From Bacteroidota bacterium (GTDB lineage Bacteria > Bacteroidota > Bacteroidia > M30B66): a stretch of DNA of 64,000 nucleotides. The position numbers and the translations under genes were made by a program. The notes under the pieces are model-generated. The model was not told where the DNA came from and did no database searches. It was given only the letters and a program-made list of their open reading frames with translations. The DNA lies in contig CANHIS010000003.1 in the NCBI GenBank assembly GCA_947460255.1, forward strand, positions 1 to 64,000, written 5' to 3'. Below, one piece after another: positions 42,919 to 51,581 of the stretch (position 1 is the stretch's first letter; every line of letters starts with the position of its first letter).

Positions 42919-43851
42919 TTAGAACCAGCGGCGACGAAGGAAAACAAACAAAATTACAGCACTCAAAACCAACGAAACACCCAAAATCAACGAAAATGCA
43001 TTTGGATTGTGTTGCCCAGGAATTTGAACATTCATCCCGAAGAAACTCGCAATCAACGTAGGCACATACAACACGATTGTGATCAACGTAAGTGTTTTAA
43101 TGATCTTATTCATGTTGTTGTTTATGATCGAAGCATAAGCCGTCGTCATCTGCATCAAGATGTTATTCGCAATATTGGTCATCTCAATTGCCTGCTGAAA
43201 TTCAGTCATTACATCCTGAAACAACTCCTCATCTTCTTCATAGGTACGAATAAGCTGAAGTCTGTTCAACCGCGCCATCATCAACTCATTCGACTTTAAA
43301 GCCGTCGTATAATAAATGAGCACTTTTTGGTATTTCAATAAGTCGAAAATATCCTGATTTCGCATGCTGTACTGCAAATCATCTTCAATTTGATCCACCG
43401 TTTTATTTATTTCACGCAAATGCATCAAATATTTCGTGGCGGTTTTAAGCAAAATCAGCAACAGAAAACGATAATGTTTCGCGGTGTTTAAATTCTTCAC
43501 GCGATTGTTCTCGAATTCTTGGATAATCACATTTTCTTCCTTGGCAATCGTAACGATATATTCGTTGTTCATGATCACACCCAACGGAATGGTCACAAAC
43601 GGAGCCTCATCCTTTTTCCCTTGAAAATGTGGAATTTTGATCAAGGTAAACAACACATCTTCATCGCGTTCAGCTCGCGCCTTCTCGTCGATATCCAATG
43701 GATCATACAAATATTCTTCTGTGAATGGAAATTCCTTGACGAGCCAATTTAACTCATCTTCGGTCGGATCTACAGCATTAATCCAACATCCGGGCTCTGG
43801 TGTCCGGATTTCTTCCAGCCTGCGGTTGTGTGTTCGAAAGATGTTGATCAT
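42919..43851 (-). CDS. corA: CorA-family magnesium transporter
   Basis: 310 aa. A cytoplasmic alpha/beta funnel with a long helix is followed by two C-terminal membrane segments with the signature GMNVQIPGQHNPNAF. CorA passes Mg2+ (and Co2+ or Ni2+) as a pentamer. The two membrane helices at the extreme C-terminus and the basic tail (LRRRWF) are typical. Confidence 0.93.
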   Translation of the reverse strand: MINIFRTHNRRLEEIRTPEPGCWINAVDPTEDELNWLVKEFPFTEEYLYDPLDIDEKARAERDEDVLFTLIKIPHFQGKKDEAPFVTIPLGVIMNNEYIVTIAKEENVIIQEFENNRVKNLNTAKHYRFLLLILLKTATKYLMHLREINKTVDQIEDDLQYSMRNQDIFDLLKYQKVLIYYTTALKSNELMMARLNRLQLIRTYEEDEELFQDVMTEFQQAIEMTNIANNILMQMTTAYASIINNNMNKIIKTLTLITIVLYVPTLIASFFGMNVQIPGQHNPNAFSLILGVSLVLSAVILFVFLRRRWF

Positions 43852-44046
43852 CGTCCATGGCAGAGGATTTAGTTCCGGTCCCGTGCTTTACGGGCGCGTG
43901 CAAAAATAGTTAATTAAACCAATTTACAACTTCGTTGGATGAAGGATTTGTTAAGACTGTTGCTTTTTCACGCCAAAATCAACGCTCAACTCACCCAATC
44001 TTCCATGTTTGCATCCAAACACCAAGGAAGCCTTCTCTTGATCTTT

Positions 44047-44811
44047 CTACAAATCTCGGGTTTTCAGAAGCCGTAAACTTATGCCGACAAATACCAACGG
44101 ATAAATGAGAGCTACCAAGGTCTCCGACAAGCTTGTGTATCGGATTCCGAACGATGGAGGATCGGTACTAAACGGCGATGGAACAAATTCTTCCAAGCTA
44201 TTCAAAGGAAAATAAGCGTAAGCACTGTGCAACCAAGCCCTACCAAGGATTGGTTCAACCAACCAGTACCAAGCCAAAAACACCATGATCGAAATGGCCG
44301 ATCGCTTGAAAATCAAGGCCAACATAATTCCTGATGCAATCAATCCGAAGCTATTCCAAAATACCCGAAGTAAATAATCGAGCATCGAAAAACTGTTCTG
44401 ACTAGATGCCAAATCGCCTTTCGTGATCCCAATAATCAACCCAGTGAAAAATGTAAAAAGCATCGCACCAAAGCTGATCACAATCGCCAAAATAATTTTC
44501 GATGCCAGAAACTCTTGAGGCGACATTCCATCTGTAACATGCTGCCTGAGTGTGCGAAACGAAATCTCATTGCTCACCAAATTGATCATCAACAAGGTTA
44601 AAAAAGGCGTAAACCAACTGCTCACATAACTCACAAAATACCAAGCTACTGGAAATTGGTACACCTGTGCAAGATTCGCTGGACCAAACTGCACGAACTT
44701 GTCGAAGGTCCAGTAAACAATCAAGGTGCTCAGCATAAAAATCCCTACAAATACCCAAAAGGTGCGATAGCTCTTCAGCTTGAGCCATTCAATTTGCCAA
44801 AGTCTTTTCAT
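44047..44811 (-). CDS. ABC-2 type transporter permease
   Basis: 254 aa with about six membrane segments. The N-terminus WQIEWLKLKSYRTFWVFVGIF and SNEISFRTLRQHVTDGMSPQEFLASKI are typical of ABC-2 permeases. It overlaps the ATPase gene by 4 bp (ATGA), so both form one exporter. Cargo unknown. Confidence 0.88.
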   Translation of the reverse strand: MKRLWQIEWLKLKSYRTFWVFVGIFMLSTLIVYWTFDKFVQFGPANLAQVYQFPVAWYFVSYVSSWFTPFLTLLMINLVSNEISFRTLRQHVTDGMSPQEFLASKIILAIVISFGAMLFTFFTGLIIGITKGDLASSQNSFSMLDYLLRVFWNSFGLIASGIMLALIFKRSAISIMVFLAWYWLVEPILGRAWLHSAYAYFPLNSLEEFVPSPFSTDPPSFGIRYTSLSETLVALIYPLVFVGISLRLLKTRDL

Positions 44812-45701
44812 GATGCCTGAATGAGTTTTAAGAATTCCTGCTCTAAATCGGCAGTGTTTCTCACCAAATGGCTCACCGCAATTCCCTGCTGAAACAGTTG
44901 CTGATTCAACATTTCAGGTTCAAATCCTTGTTCCAACGCAACGGTTAAATGCTTCCCCGCTGGATGAATCGATTTCACCTGTGGGATCTTTTCCAAGGCC
45001 AACTTCAACTTCACCAAATCGCTTGAGCCCACAACGGCTGTATCGCTTTCGGTTAAAATTGTTGATACAGGACCGGCTTTCAGAACTTTTCCCCGTTTCA
45101 TGATAACTACATCCGAACAAACTCTCTGCACTTCATTGAGTAGATGGCTCGCCAAAATGATCGTCTTCCCAGCTTGCTGTTGTTGCAAAATCAATTCGCG
45201 GATTTCTGTAATCCCTTGTGGATCGAGTCCGTTCGTAGGTTCGTCCAACACCAAAACTTCAGGATCCGCCAGTAGGGCAGAGGCAATCGCCAAACGTTGC
45301 TTCATTCCCAAAGAAAAGGTCTTGAAAGCGCTGTCTTTTCTTTCTAGAAGTCCAGTTTCTTTCAACACTATTGCAATGCGGCTTTCAGAACATTCTTTGA
45401 TTTTGGCAACAATCTCCAAGTTTTTCCATGCCGATAAATACGGATAGAAATTCGGTGTTTCAATCAAACAGCCAATCTTCTTTCTCGCTTCGGTTGACTC
45501 TTGTCCGCCCATCCACGAAAATGATCCTGAATCAGCATGTAAAAGACCCATGATGCAGCCTAGCGTAGTTGTTTTACCGCTTCCATTCGGACCTAAAATC
45601 CCGAAAACTTCGCCTTTTCCAACCCGAAAGCTGATCTGATCAACTGCAGTAATTTTCCCGTAGGTTTTACGCAGCGCATTTACTTCGAGTATGGTGCTCA
45701 T
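44808..45701 (-). CDS. ABC transporter ATP-binding protein
   Basis: 297 aa. Walker A GPNGSGKTTT, signature FSLGMKQRLAIA, Walker B VLVLDEPTNGLD and an H-loop in LASHLLNE. The C-terminal part (about 210-297) is the extension common to ABC-2 ATPases. It pairs with the permease at 44047 and lies 2 bp after the E1 dehydrogenase gene, which may put all three in one transcript. Confidence 0.93.
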   Translation of the reverse strand: MSTILEVNALRKTYGKITAVDQISFRVGKGEVFGILGPNGSGKTTTLGCIMGLLHADSGSFSWMGGQESTEARKKIGCLIETPNFYPYLSAWKNLEIVAKIKECSESRIAIVLKETGLLERKDSAFKTFSLGMKQRLAIASALLADPEVLVLDEPTNGLDPQGITEIRELILQQQQAGKTIILASHLLNEVQRVCSDVVIMKRGKVLKAGPVSTILTESDTAVVGSSDLVKLKLALEKIPQVKSIHPAGKHLTVALEQGFEPEMLNQQLFQQGIAVSHLVRNTADLEQEFLKLIQAS

Positions 45702-45703
45702 TT

Positions 45704-47689
45704 TCAGTAATTAAAGAGTTGGAGCAGTTGTTCTTCGAAACGATCTTTGGCCAAGAAATTCTGCTCCAATTCTGCCGAAAACGGTACTGGTGTATCTAAA
45801 CTGGCTGATCGCATCACTGGCGCATCCAATTTTTCAAAGCAATGCTCCATGATGCGCGCAGAAAGCTCTCCACCAATACCGCCAGTCAGCGTGTCTTCAT
45901 GTAAAATGATCGCCTTTCCAGTTTTCGCTACACTTTCAAACACAGTTTCTTCATCCAAAGGAAGCAAGGTGCGTAAATCGATCAAGTCGGCATTTATTTC
46001 AGGGTGTTTGTCAAGCACTTCGAGCGCCCAATGTACCCCAAATCCGTAGGTGATTATCGTTAAATCGTTTCCTGATCTCAATACATTGGCTTTCCCAATC
46101 GGGATGGTGAAATAGTCGTCGAATACTTCTTCCGAAATGCTTCTGTAAAGCGCTTTGTGTTCGAAAAACATCACCGGATTTGGATCTTCAAATGAAGCCA
46201 ACAACAAGCCTTTCGCATCGTTAGGAAACGCCGGATACACCACTTTCAAACCAGGCGTGTGGGTAAACCAAGCTTCATTGCTCTGGCTATGGAACGGACC
46301 AGCCGCAACGCCAGCACCTGTTGGCATTCGCACAACTACGTCGGCATTTTGTCCCCAACGGTAATGGATTTTCGCCAGGTTGTTCACGATTTGGTTGAAG
46401 CCTTCGGTCACGAAATCAGCGAACTGCATTTCCACCATGGCTTTTTTGCCTTTGATCGACAAGCCGAGGCCTGTTCCAACAATTGCAGCCTCACAAAGTG
46501 GCGTATTACGCACGCGGTCTTTCCCGAATCGCTCCACAAATCCATCTGTGATTTTGAAAACGCCACCATATTCAGCAATGTCCTGACCCATCAAAACGAG
46601 TTCTGGATGCTTTTCCATGGCCTGCCCAAGTCCGTCGGAAATGGCGTCGATTAAGCGTTTTTTGGTGGTTTTTCCCGTAGCCGGGGATGTTTCATCGAAG
46701 TTGAATGGCGCATACACGTCACGCACTTCATCTTCGGTATTTGGAACGATCTCGGGTTCATCAAAGGTGGCCTGAACGCCCTCTTCAATATATTTTTTCA
46801 GTTGTGCACGGAGGGCTTGGCGGGATTCATCGGTAAGTACTTTTTCTTCGATCAGCCAAGCTTCATAGTTATTTACAGGATCTTTTTTGCCCCAGATATC
46901 GAACAATTCCTGCGGAACATATTTGGTTCCTGAAGCTTCTTCGTGGCCGCGCATTCTAAATGTGATGCACTCAAGCAACCATGGTTTCGGGTCGTTGATG
47001 ATGCTCTCACGGATTTCTGTAATGGCATCGTACACATCAAGTACGTTGTTTCCATCAATCGATTTGGTAGGAATGCCGTATCCAGGACCTTTATCGGTAA
47101 ACGATTTAAAGCGGAATTGCTCGTTCGAAGGTGTCGACAAGCCATAACCGTTGTTTTCAATGATGAAGATCACGGGCAAATCCCAAACCGCAGCCACATT
47201 AATCGATTCGTGAAAATCACCTTCTGAAGATCCTCCATCACCAGAGAAAACAGCAGTAACCAATGGTTCTTTGTTGAGTTTGTGCGCGAGAGCAATGCCG
47301 TCGGCGATGCCCATCTGCGGACCAAGGTGTGAAATCATCCCAACGACTTTGTGTTCTTTCGAGCCAAAGTGGAAAGAGCGTTCACGGCCTTTCGAATACC
47401 CATTGAGTTTTCCTTGCCATTGTGTAAACAACTGGTGGAAAGGCATACCACGCCCGGTGAAAATACCGAGGTTTCTATGCATTGGAAGGATGTATTCGTT
47501 GGGATCCATCGCGAGAACGGTACCTACAGAGATGGCTTCTTGGCCTATCCCTGAAAACCATTTTGAGATTCTGCCTTGACGAAGAAGATTGAGCATTTTT
47601 TCCTCAATCATTCTTGGCAATAGAAGTTCGCGGTAAATTTTTAGAAGAAGTTCGTCGGATTTGCCTTTGCGGTCAAAATGCATCTGCAT
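45704..47689 (-). CDS. Fused alpha-ketoacid dehydrogenase E1 alpha/beta
   Basis: 661 aa. Residues about 1-320 are E1 alpha with the TPP motif GDGGSSEGDFHESINVAAVWDLPVIFIIENN split as usual (GDG...NN). Residues about 340-661 are E1 beta with GEDIAEYGGVFK-like GQDIAEYGGVFKITDG and EMQFADFVTEGFNQI. The fusion of both E1 subunits is common in Bacteroidota. The enzyme decarboxylates branched-chain 2-oxoacids or pyruvate for an E2 partner; the substrate is not certain. The adjacent Met codons at 47689 and 47683 are both possible starts. Confidence 0.93.
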   Translation of the reverse strand: MQMHFDRKGKSDELLLKIYRELLLPRMIEEKMLNLLRQGRISKWFSGIGQEAISVGTVLAMDPNEYILPMHRNLGIFTGRGMPFHQLFTQWQGKLNGYSKGRERSFHFGSKEHKVVGMISHLGPQMGIADGIALAHKLNKEPLVTAVFSGDGGSSEGDFHESINVAAVWDLPVIFIIENNGYGLSTPSNEQFRFKSFTDKGPGYGIPTKSIDGNNVLDVYDAITEIRESIINDPKPWLLECITFRMRGHEEASGTKYVPQELFDIWGKKDPVNNYEAWLIEEKVLTDESRQALRAQLKKYIEEGVQATFDEPEIVPNTEDEVRDVYAPFNFDETSPATGKTTKKRLIDAISDGLGQAMEKHPELVLMGQDIAEYGGVFKITDGFVERFGKDRVRNTPLCEAAIVGTGLGLSIKGKKAMVEMQFADFVTEGFNQIVNNLAKIHYRWGQNADVVVRMPTGAGVAAGPFHSQSNEAWFTHTPGLKVVYPAFPNDAKGLLLASFEDPNPVMFFEHKALYRSISEEVFDDYFTIPIGKANVLRSGNDLTIITYGFGVHWALEVLDKHPEINADLIDLRTLLPLDEETVFESVAKTGKAIILHEDTLTGGIGGELSARIMEHCFEKLDAPVMRSASLDTPVPFSAELEQNFLAKDRFEEQLLQLFNY

Positions 47690-47725
47690 GCTGGAGAATT
47701 TTGCGCCAAAAATAGCCTAAAATCC

Positions 47726-47733
47726 TAACTTTG
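47726..47733 (+). promoter_or_regulatory. -7 box of the small Cys-rich membrane protein (leaderless)
   Basis: TAACTTTG, first base 12 nt before the ATG at 47738. Confidence 0.6.
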
Positions 47734-47737
47734 TGCC

Positions 47738-47845
47738 ATGCAAATAGCTTTAACGGTTGCAACTTTTCTATTGGCCTTGGTTTGGTTGTGGAAGCGCTTT
47801 GTTGGAAAGAAGAAGAACCAAGGGAATTGCGAAAAGTGCGGATAA
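47738..47845 (+). CDS. Small Cys-rich membrane protein, FeoB-associated type
   Basis: 35 aa: one membrane helix (ALTVATFLLALVWLWKRF), a basic stretch (VGKKKNQG) and a tail NCEKCG. The pattern of one helix, Lys-rich linker and Cys tail matches FeoB-associated Cys-rich membrane proteins, although no feoB is nearby. It has its own TAACTTTG -7 box at exactly 12 nt. Evidence is size, pattern and promoter only. Confidence 0.6.
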   Translation: MQIALTVATFLLALVWLWKRFVGKKKNQGNCEKCG

Positions 47846-47849
47846 AAAA

Positions 47850-47880
47850 AATCCCGACAACCTCGAAAGGCGTCGGGACT
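47850..47880 (-). terminator. Terminator of the Ala-rich lipoprotein at 47901
   Basis: GTCCCGAC...GTCGGGAT stem, followed on the minus strand by a run of eight T. Confidence 0.8.
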
Positions 47881-47900
47881 TATTAGCTTTTTGCTAAGAA

Positions 47901-48125
47901 TTACTTAGTTGCAGGAGCTGCAGCTGTATCTTTCTTAGTTGTATCAGTAGCCATTGCAGCAGCAGCAGCAGCTGAATCAGCAGCAGCTTGAGCTTGTACA
48001 GCAGCCAAAGAATCAGCTACACGTGCAGAATCTGCAGCAGCTTTTGCTTTGTCTTCACCATTACCACCACAAGAAGCGAATGCAACAACACCAGTTACGA
48101 TCGCAGAGAAAAGTACTTTTTTCAT
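47901..48125 (-). CDS. Small Ala-rich lipoprotein 1
   Basis: 74 aa. A signal peptide with lipobox (VAFASCGGN) is followed by an Ala/Asp/Ser repeat (KAAADSARVADSLAAVQAQAAADS) and a Lys/Ala tail. The Ala-rich repeat should form a long helix or coiled coil, as in Lpp-type lipoproteins. Paralogous to the lipoprotein at 49190, which shares KAKAAADSARVADSLAA. The codons are strongly biased (GCA, GCT), a sign of high expression. A TACTTTTG box precedes a 37-nt leader. Confidence 0.7.
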   Translation of the reverse strand: MKKVLFSAIVTGVVAFASCGGNGEDKAKAAADSARVADSLAAVQAQAAADSAAAAAAMATDTTKKDTAAAPATK

Positions 48126-48355
48126 TTTAGTTTTTTTTGAATTGATTTGTTTCAGCGGGACAAAAGTAAAAAAATCTTAAAAGCAACAAGGGTTTTTTCA
48201 AAAAAAATGTTAAAATATTTTTGGGAAAACGCTGGATGCCAATATTATCTAAGGAAAGCGGCATTTTCTATTTTATTTGGTTTGTGATACATCTTAAATA
48301 AATGTTGGAACTAGCTTAGAATTTCTATTTTTGCCGTGTTAAAAATTCTAAAAGC

Positions 48356-48856
48356 ATGAAAAAAGCTATTCTCTCTATTGCAAACACTGCGCGTACACTA
48401 GGTGCAGTAATTATGATTGGTCTTGTATCTGTTACCTACACTGGTTGCAAGCAAGAAGGTTGTACAGATGTTGACGCTAACAACTTTAGCGAAGATGCTG
48501 ACGAAGATGACGGTACTTGTACTTATGATTACGAGCAATTCGTAGGAACTTACGGTACAACTTCACCTTGCGTTACTGGTGCTTCTTGGAATACAACTAT
48601 TGCAGCTTCTTCTACAAGCAAAAAGAAAGTGGTTATCTCTAACATTGGTAATCTTGGTTCTAGCGCTACAGTTGTAGCTGATGTGAATGGATCGACAGTT
48701 CAAATTCCTTCTCAATCAACTATTGATTCTGATGGCGATTCTTGGACAATTTCTTCTTCAACTGGTACTCTTTCAGGCACTTCGATTAACATCACTGTAA
48801 CTTACACTTTCGGTACGAGCAACTTGACTTGCAGCGAAACTTGGAATAAGCAATAA
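48356..48856 (+). CDS. Secreted lipoprotein-like protein with GCTD motif
   Basis: 166 aa. A signal peptide with TYTGCKQEG (lipobox-like) is followed by GCTDVDANNFSEDADEDDG and then TCTY, a Cys-bracketed acidic motif, and a beta-rich Ser/Thr domain. The same motif occurs in the proteins at 49798 and 58500. A TATTTTTG -7 box is about 30 nt upstream. The motif may bind calcium; function unknown. Confidence 0.7.
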   Translation: MKKAILSIANTARTLGAVIMIGLVSVTYTGCKQEGCTDVDANNFSEDADEDDGTCTYDYEQFVGTYGTTSPCVTGASWNTTIAASSTSKKKVVISNIGNLGSSATVVADVNGSTVQIPSQSTIDSDGDSWTISSSTGTLSGTSINITVTYTFGTSNLTCSETWNKQ

Positions 48857-48876
48857 TCTATTGCAACCAATTTAAA

Positions 48877-48907
48877 AAGGGCTGTCCGTTTGGGCAGCCC
48901 TTTTTTT
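48877..48907 (+). terminator. Terminator of the GCTD protein gene
   Basis: AAGGGCTG...CAGCCCTT stem followed by TTTTTT. Confidence 0.88.
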
Positions 48908-48932
48908 GTGCTTGATTTTGTGATGAACGATG

Positions 48933-49080
48933 CCTCTCCCTAGCCCTCTCCACGGGAGAGAGAATTGTATTGCGATCTCTATGAACTTTTGAAATGAAGT
49001 GGTAGAGTCATTGTCCTACAACGAAAAACGAATTATCTCCCTAACCCTCCCCGTGAGAGAGAGAACTGCATAACGATCAA
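48933..49080. repeat. Two imperfect copies of a pyrimidine-rich intergenic repeat
   Basis: Copy 1 (48933-48980) contains CCTCTCCCTAGCCCTCTCC then GGGAGAGAGAATTG; copy 2 (49034-49080) contains CTCCCTAACCCTCCCC then GAGAGAGAACTG, and both are followed by a GCGATC or ACGATC. The inverted part resembles the repeat at 15133. The spacer 48857-49189 holds only these repeats and the terminators at its two ends. Confidence 0.55.
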
Positions 49081-49140
49081 AAAGAATTTATCAGAAGAAG
49101 TGTGACAATCTGATGTATCACATCTAACAAATGGGCATAA

Positions 49141-49171
49141 AAAAGCCCCTTCGATGTGAAGAGGCTTTTTA
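49141..49171 (-). terminator. Terminator of Ala-rich lipoprotein 2
   Basis: AAAAGCC-CCTTC...GAAG-GGCTTTTT hairpin, minus strand. Confidence 0.75.
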
Positions 49172-49189
49172 ATACTCAATTGATTGGGA

Positions 49190-49621
49190 TTATTTCCCTT
49201 TCATTGCATCTTTCATAGATTTTGCTCCGCCACCTGAAGATTTAGTATCGGTTGCAGCATCTTTCATAGATTTAGGAGCGTCACCAGTTTTCCCAGCAGC
49301 GCCTTTCATGTTGGTTATTGGTTCTTCTTTCTTAGGCTCTTCTTTCTTAGTTGTTGTTCCTTTAGAACCTCCTCTAGATCCACCTTTTGCTGCAGAAGCA
49401 CTCGCTTCAGCAGCAGCGATAGAATCTAAACGTGCTTGCTCAGCAGATGCAGCAGCGATAGAATCAAGAGTAGCTTGTTCTTTTGCAGCGATCGCAGCAA
49501 GTGAATCAGCTACACGGGCAGAATCGGCAGCAGCTTTTGCTTTGTCAGCATCAGCACCACCGCCACAAGATGCCAAGAATACAATTCCGGCAGCAAGCAT
49601 TGCAATAGATACTTTTTTCAT
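49190..49621 (-). CDS. Small Ala-rich lipoprotein 2 with Lys-rich tail
   Basis: 143 aa. Lipobox FLASCGGGA, then a repeat of the type DSARVADSLAAIAAKEQATLDS (about 25-75), a GGSRGGSKG linker and a Lys/Met/Asp tail with repeated KSMKDA. The Ala repeat is helical in prediction by eye. A paralog lies at 47901. Its function is unknown; it may tether the outer membrane, as Lpp does. Confidence 0.65.
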   Translation of the reverse strand: MKKVSIAMLAAGIVFLASCGGGADADKAKAAADSARVADSLAAIAAKEQATLDSIAAASAEQARLDSIAAAEASASAAKGGSRGGSKGTTTKKEEPKKEEPITNMKGAAGKTGDAPKSMKDAATDTKSSGGGAKSMKDAMKGK

Positions 49622-49797
49622 GGGTATGTGTGTGTTAAGTTTTATTTTGGGTGCGAATTTAATATTTTTTTAAACAGCAATCGTAACGTTCTCGCTGAGT
49701 TCATTTTCTTTCATCTACTTTTTTCTTGCCTTCAATTACATCTGAAGTTTTCAGCAACATACATACTCTATATATTTGCACGTTTCGTCATCTACCC

Positions 49798-50286
49798 ATG
49801 AACCGACTTCTGCTCTCTTTGCTTTTTAGTACCACCATATTCCTTTTAATGTCGTCTTGCGATACAGAAGGTTGTACCGATCCTAGTGCCGCAAACTATG
49901 ATGAAAAAGCCGATTCTGATGATGGCAATTGTCGTTATGATTCAGACCCTTTCGAAGGCAAATGGGATCTTACCGATTCTATCGAAACAACCCCTAACGT
50001 TTATGTTCCTGAAGAAGTTCGCTTGATGGACATCCGCATCATCTCTACAGACCGCGATCGCCTGCGTGTTTTCTGGAAAAATGTCGATGGATCACTTTCC
50101 GACACCATCGATGCCACCGCAAAACCAAATACGCTCTCCATTGCTCCGCAGGAATTTGGAGAAGGTTTCATCATTCAAGGCAATTTCATTTACAACGGTC
50201 TCTACGACTACATCGAAACCGAATACCGCGTTTCTAGTGATACCTCATTGGTTCGCCGCCGTGGAAGAGCCGATCGCCGCGACTAA
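49798..50286 (+). CDS. Lipoprotein with GCTD motif
   Basis: 162 aa. The lipobox LMSSCDTEG is followed at once by GCTDPSAANYDEKADSDDG and CRY, the Cys-bracketed acidic motif. A beta-rich C-terminal domain ends in a basic RRRGRADRRD. The ATG at 49798 starts the signal peptide; a TATATTTG -7 box lies 27 nt upstream. It overlaps the convergent cinA-like gene by 4 bp. Function unknown. Confidence 0.68.
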   Translation: MNRLLLSLLFSTTIFLLMSSCDTEGCTDPSAANYDEKADSDDGNCRYDSDPFEGKWDLTDSIETTPNVYVPEEVRLMDIRIISTDRDRLRVFWKNVDGSLSDTIDATAKPNTLSIAPQEFGEGFIIQGNFIYNGLYDYIETEYRVSSDTSLVRRRGRADRRD

Positions 50287-51530
50287 TCTTCCTGTTTTAA
50301 CAGGTATTTTCTAAGCATATTCAACGCTGATAGCGACGCCATCGTGATGTTTCTTTCACGGTTGGTGCTAAATCTGAATTTCTTTGCCTTGATCCCATCT
50401 GGTCCACCAATGGCAATCCACACGGTTCCAACAGGTTTTTCTTCTGTTCCTCCATCTGGTCCTGCAATGCCCGAAACTGCTACTGTGTAATCGGTTTGAT
50501 GCAGTTTCAAAGCCCCTTCCACCATTTCTTTTACGGTTTCTTCACTCACCGCACCAAAGTTCTTCAGGGTTTCAGTTTTCACACCCAATAAGCGCTCCTT
50601 GATCTCGTAACTGTAACAAACCGTGCTGCCTTCAAAGTACTTTGATGCGCCCGGAAGTTTGGTTAGCATCGACGCAATCGTACCACCCGTGCAGCTTTCG
50701 GCTGTTGAAAGTGTTTTGTTGTGATCGATCATCCACTGGTGAATCACTTGCTCCAATTCTACTTCACTTTCAGCAAAGATGTGCTTCCCAATCAATTCAT
50801 ACAGCAAAACAGCCTGCTGTTCAATTTCTTCATCCAACTTTTCAGCCTGTTCGCCAGTGGCGGAAATTCTCAATCTAACCTGACCAGCAGCAGGCAAGTA
50901 CGCCAGTTTCATGTGTGCTGGTAACGCATCTTCCCAAGTCTCAATCCATGAAGCCAACAAACTTTCGCCAACGCCCTGTGTTCTGAAGGTTCTGTGACGA
51001 ATTACAGGTGTCTTGAATCTGTCTTTCAACATCGGAAGCACCTGATTACTCATCATGCCCATCATTTCATATGGAACACCCGGCATCGATACATATACAA
51101 TTCCATCCACATCGAACCACATCCCTGGCGCAGTGCCGTTTTGATTTACCAAACAGGTACATATTTCAGGCACTTCAGCTTGTTTCCTGTTGATTGGCGT
51201 TACTTCCCGTCCAAACGAACTGAAAATCTTCTCCACCATTTCGAATTGACTTTCATTGAAGACCATTTCGCAACCGAAATATTCGCACAAGGTTTTCTTG
51301 GTGATGTCGTCTTTCGTTGGACCTAAACCTCCAGTAATCAACACGATTTGCACTCTATCGGATGCCTCCTTCAATGCTTTCAAAATGTGCTCACGATCAT
51401 CGGATACCGAACTGATCTGCTTCACTTTGATGCCGATCATGTTGAGCTGTTGAGCCATCCAAGCCGAATTGGTATCTATAATTTGACCAATCAGAATTTC
51501 ATCGCCAATCGTAATTATTTCACAAAGCAT
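50283..51530 (-). CDS. cinA: CinA-like protein, nicotinamide-nucleotide amidase family
   Basis: 415 aa. The N-terminal MoaB/MogA-like domain has ITIGDEILIGQIIDTNS and ITGGLGPTKDDITKK; the C-terminal amidase (PncC) domain has LSTAESCTGGTIASMLT and VSGIAGPDGGT. It deamidates NMN to NaMN and processes damaged nucleotides. The ATG at 51530 (MLCEIITIGDE) fits the family better than one seven codons upstream. Confidence 0.93.
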   Translation of the reverse strand: MLCEIITIGDEILIGQIIDTNSAWMAQQLNMIGIKVKQISSVSDDREHILKALKEASDRVQIVLITGGLGPTKDDITKKTLCEYFGCEMVFNESQFEMVEKIFSSFGREVTPINRKQAEVPEICTCLVNQNGTAPGMWFDVDGIVYVSMPGVPYEMMGMMSNQVLPMLKDRFKTPVIRHRTFRTQGVGESLLASWIETWEDALPAHMKLAYLPAAGQVRLRISATGEQAEKLDEEIEQQAVLLYELIGKHIFAESEVELEQVIHQWMIDHNKTLSTAESCTGGTIASMLTKLPGASKYFEGSTVCYSYEIKERLLGVKTETLKNFGAVSEETVKEMVEGALKLHQTDYTVAVSGIAGPDGGTEEKPVGTVWIAIGGPDGIKAKKFRFSTNRERNITMASLSALNMLRKYLLKQED

Positions 51531-51581
51531 AAGTCTGTTTTTACTCCACAACTAAAACCTGAATTCTCATTTTGTTCTGCA

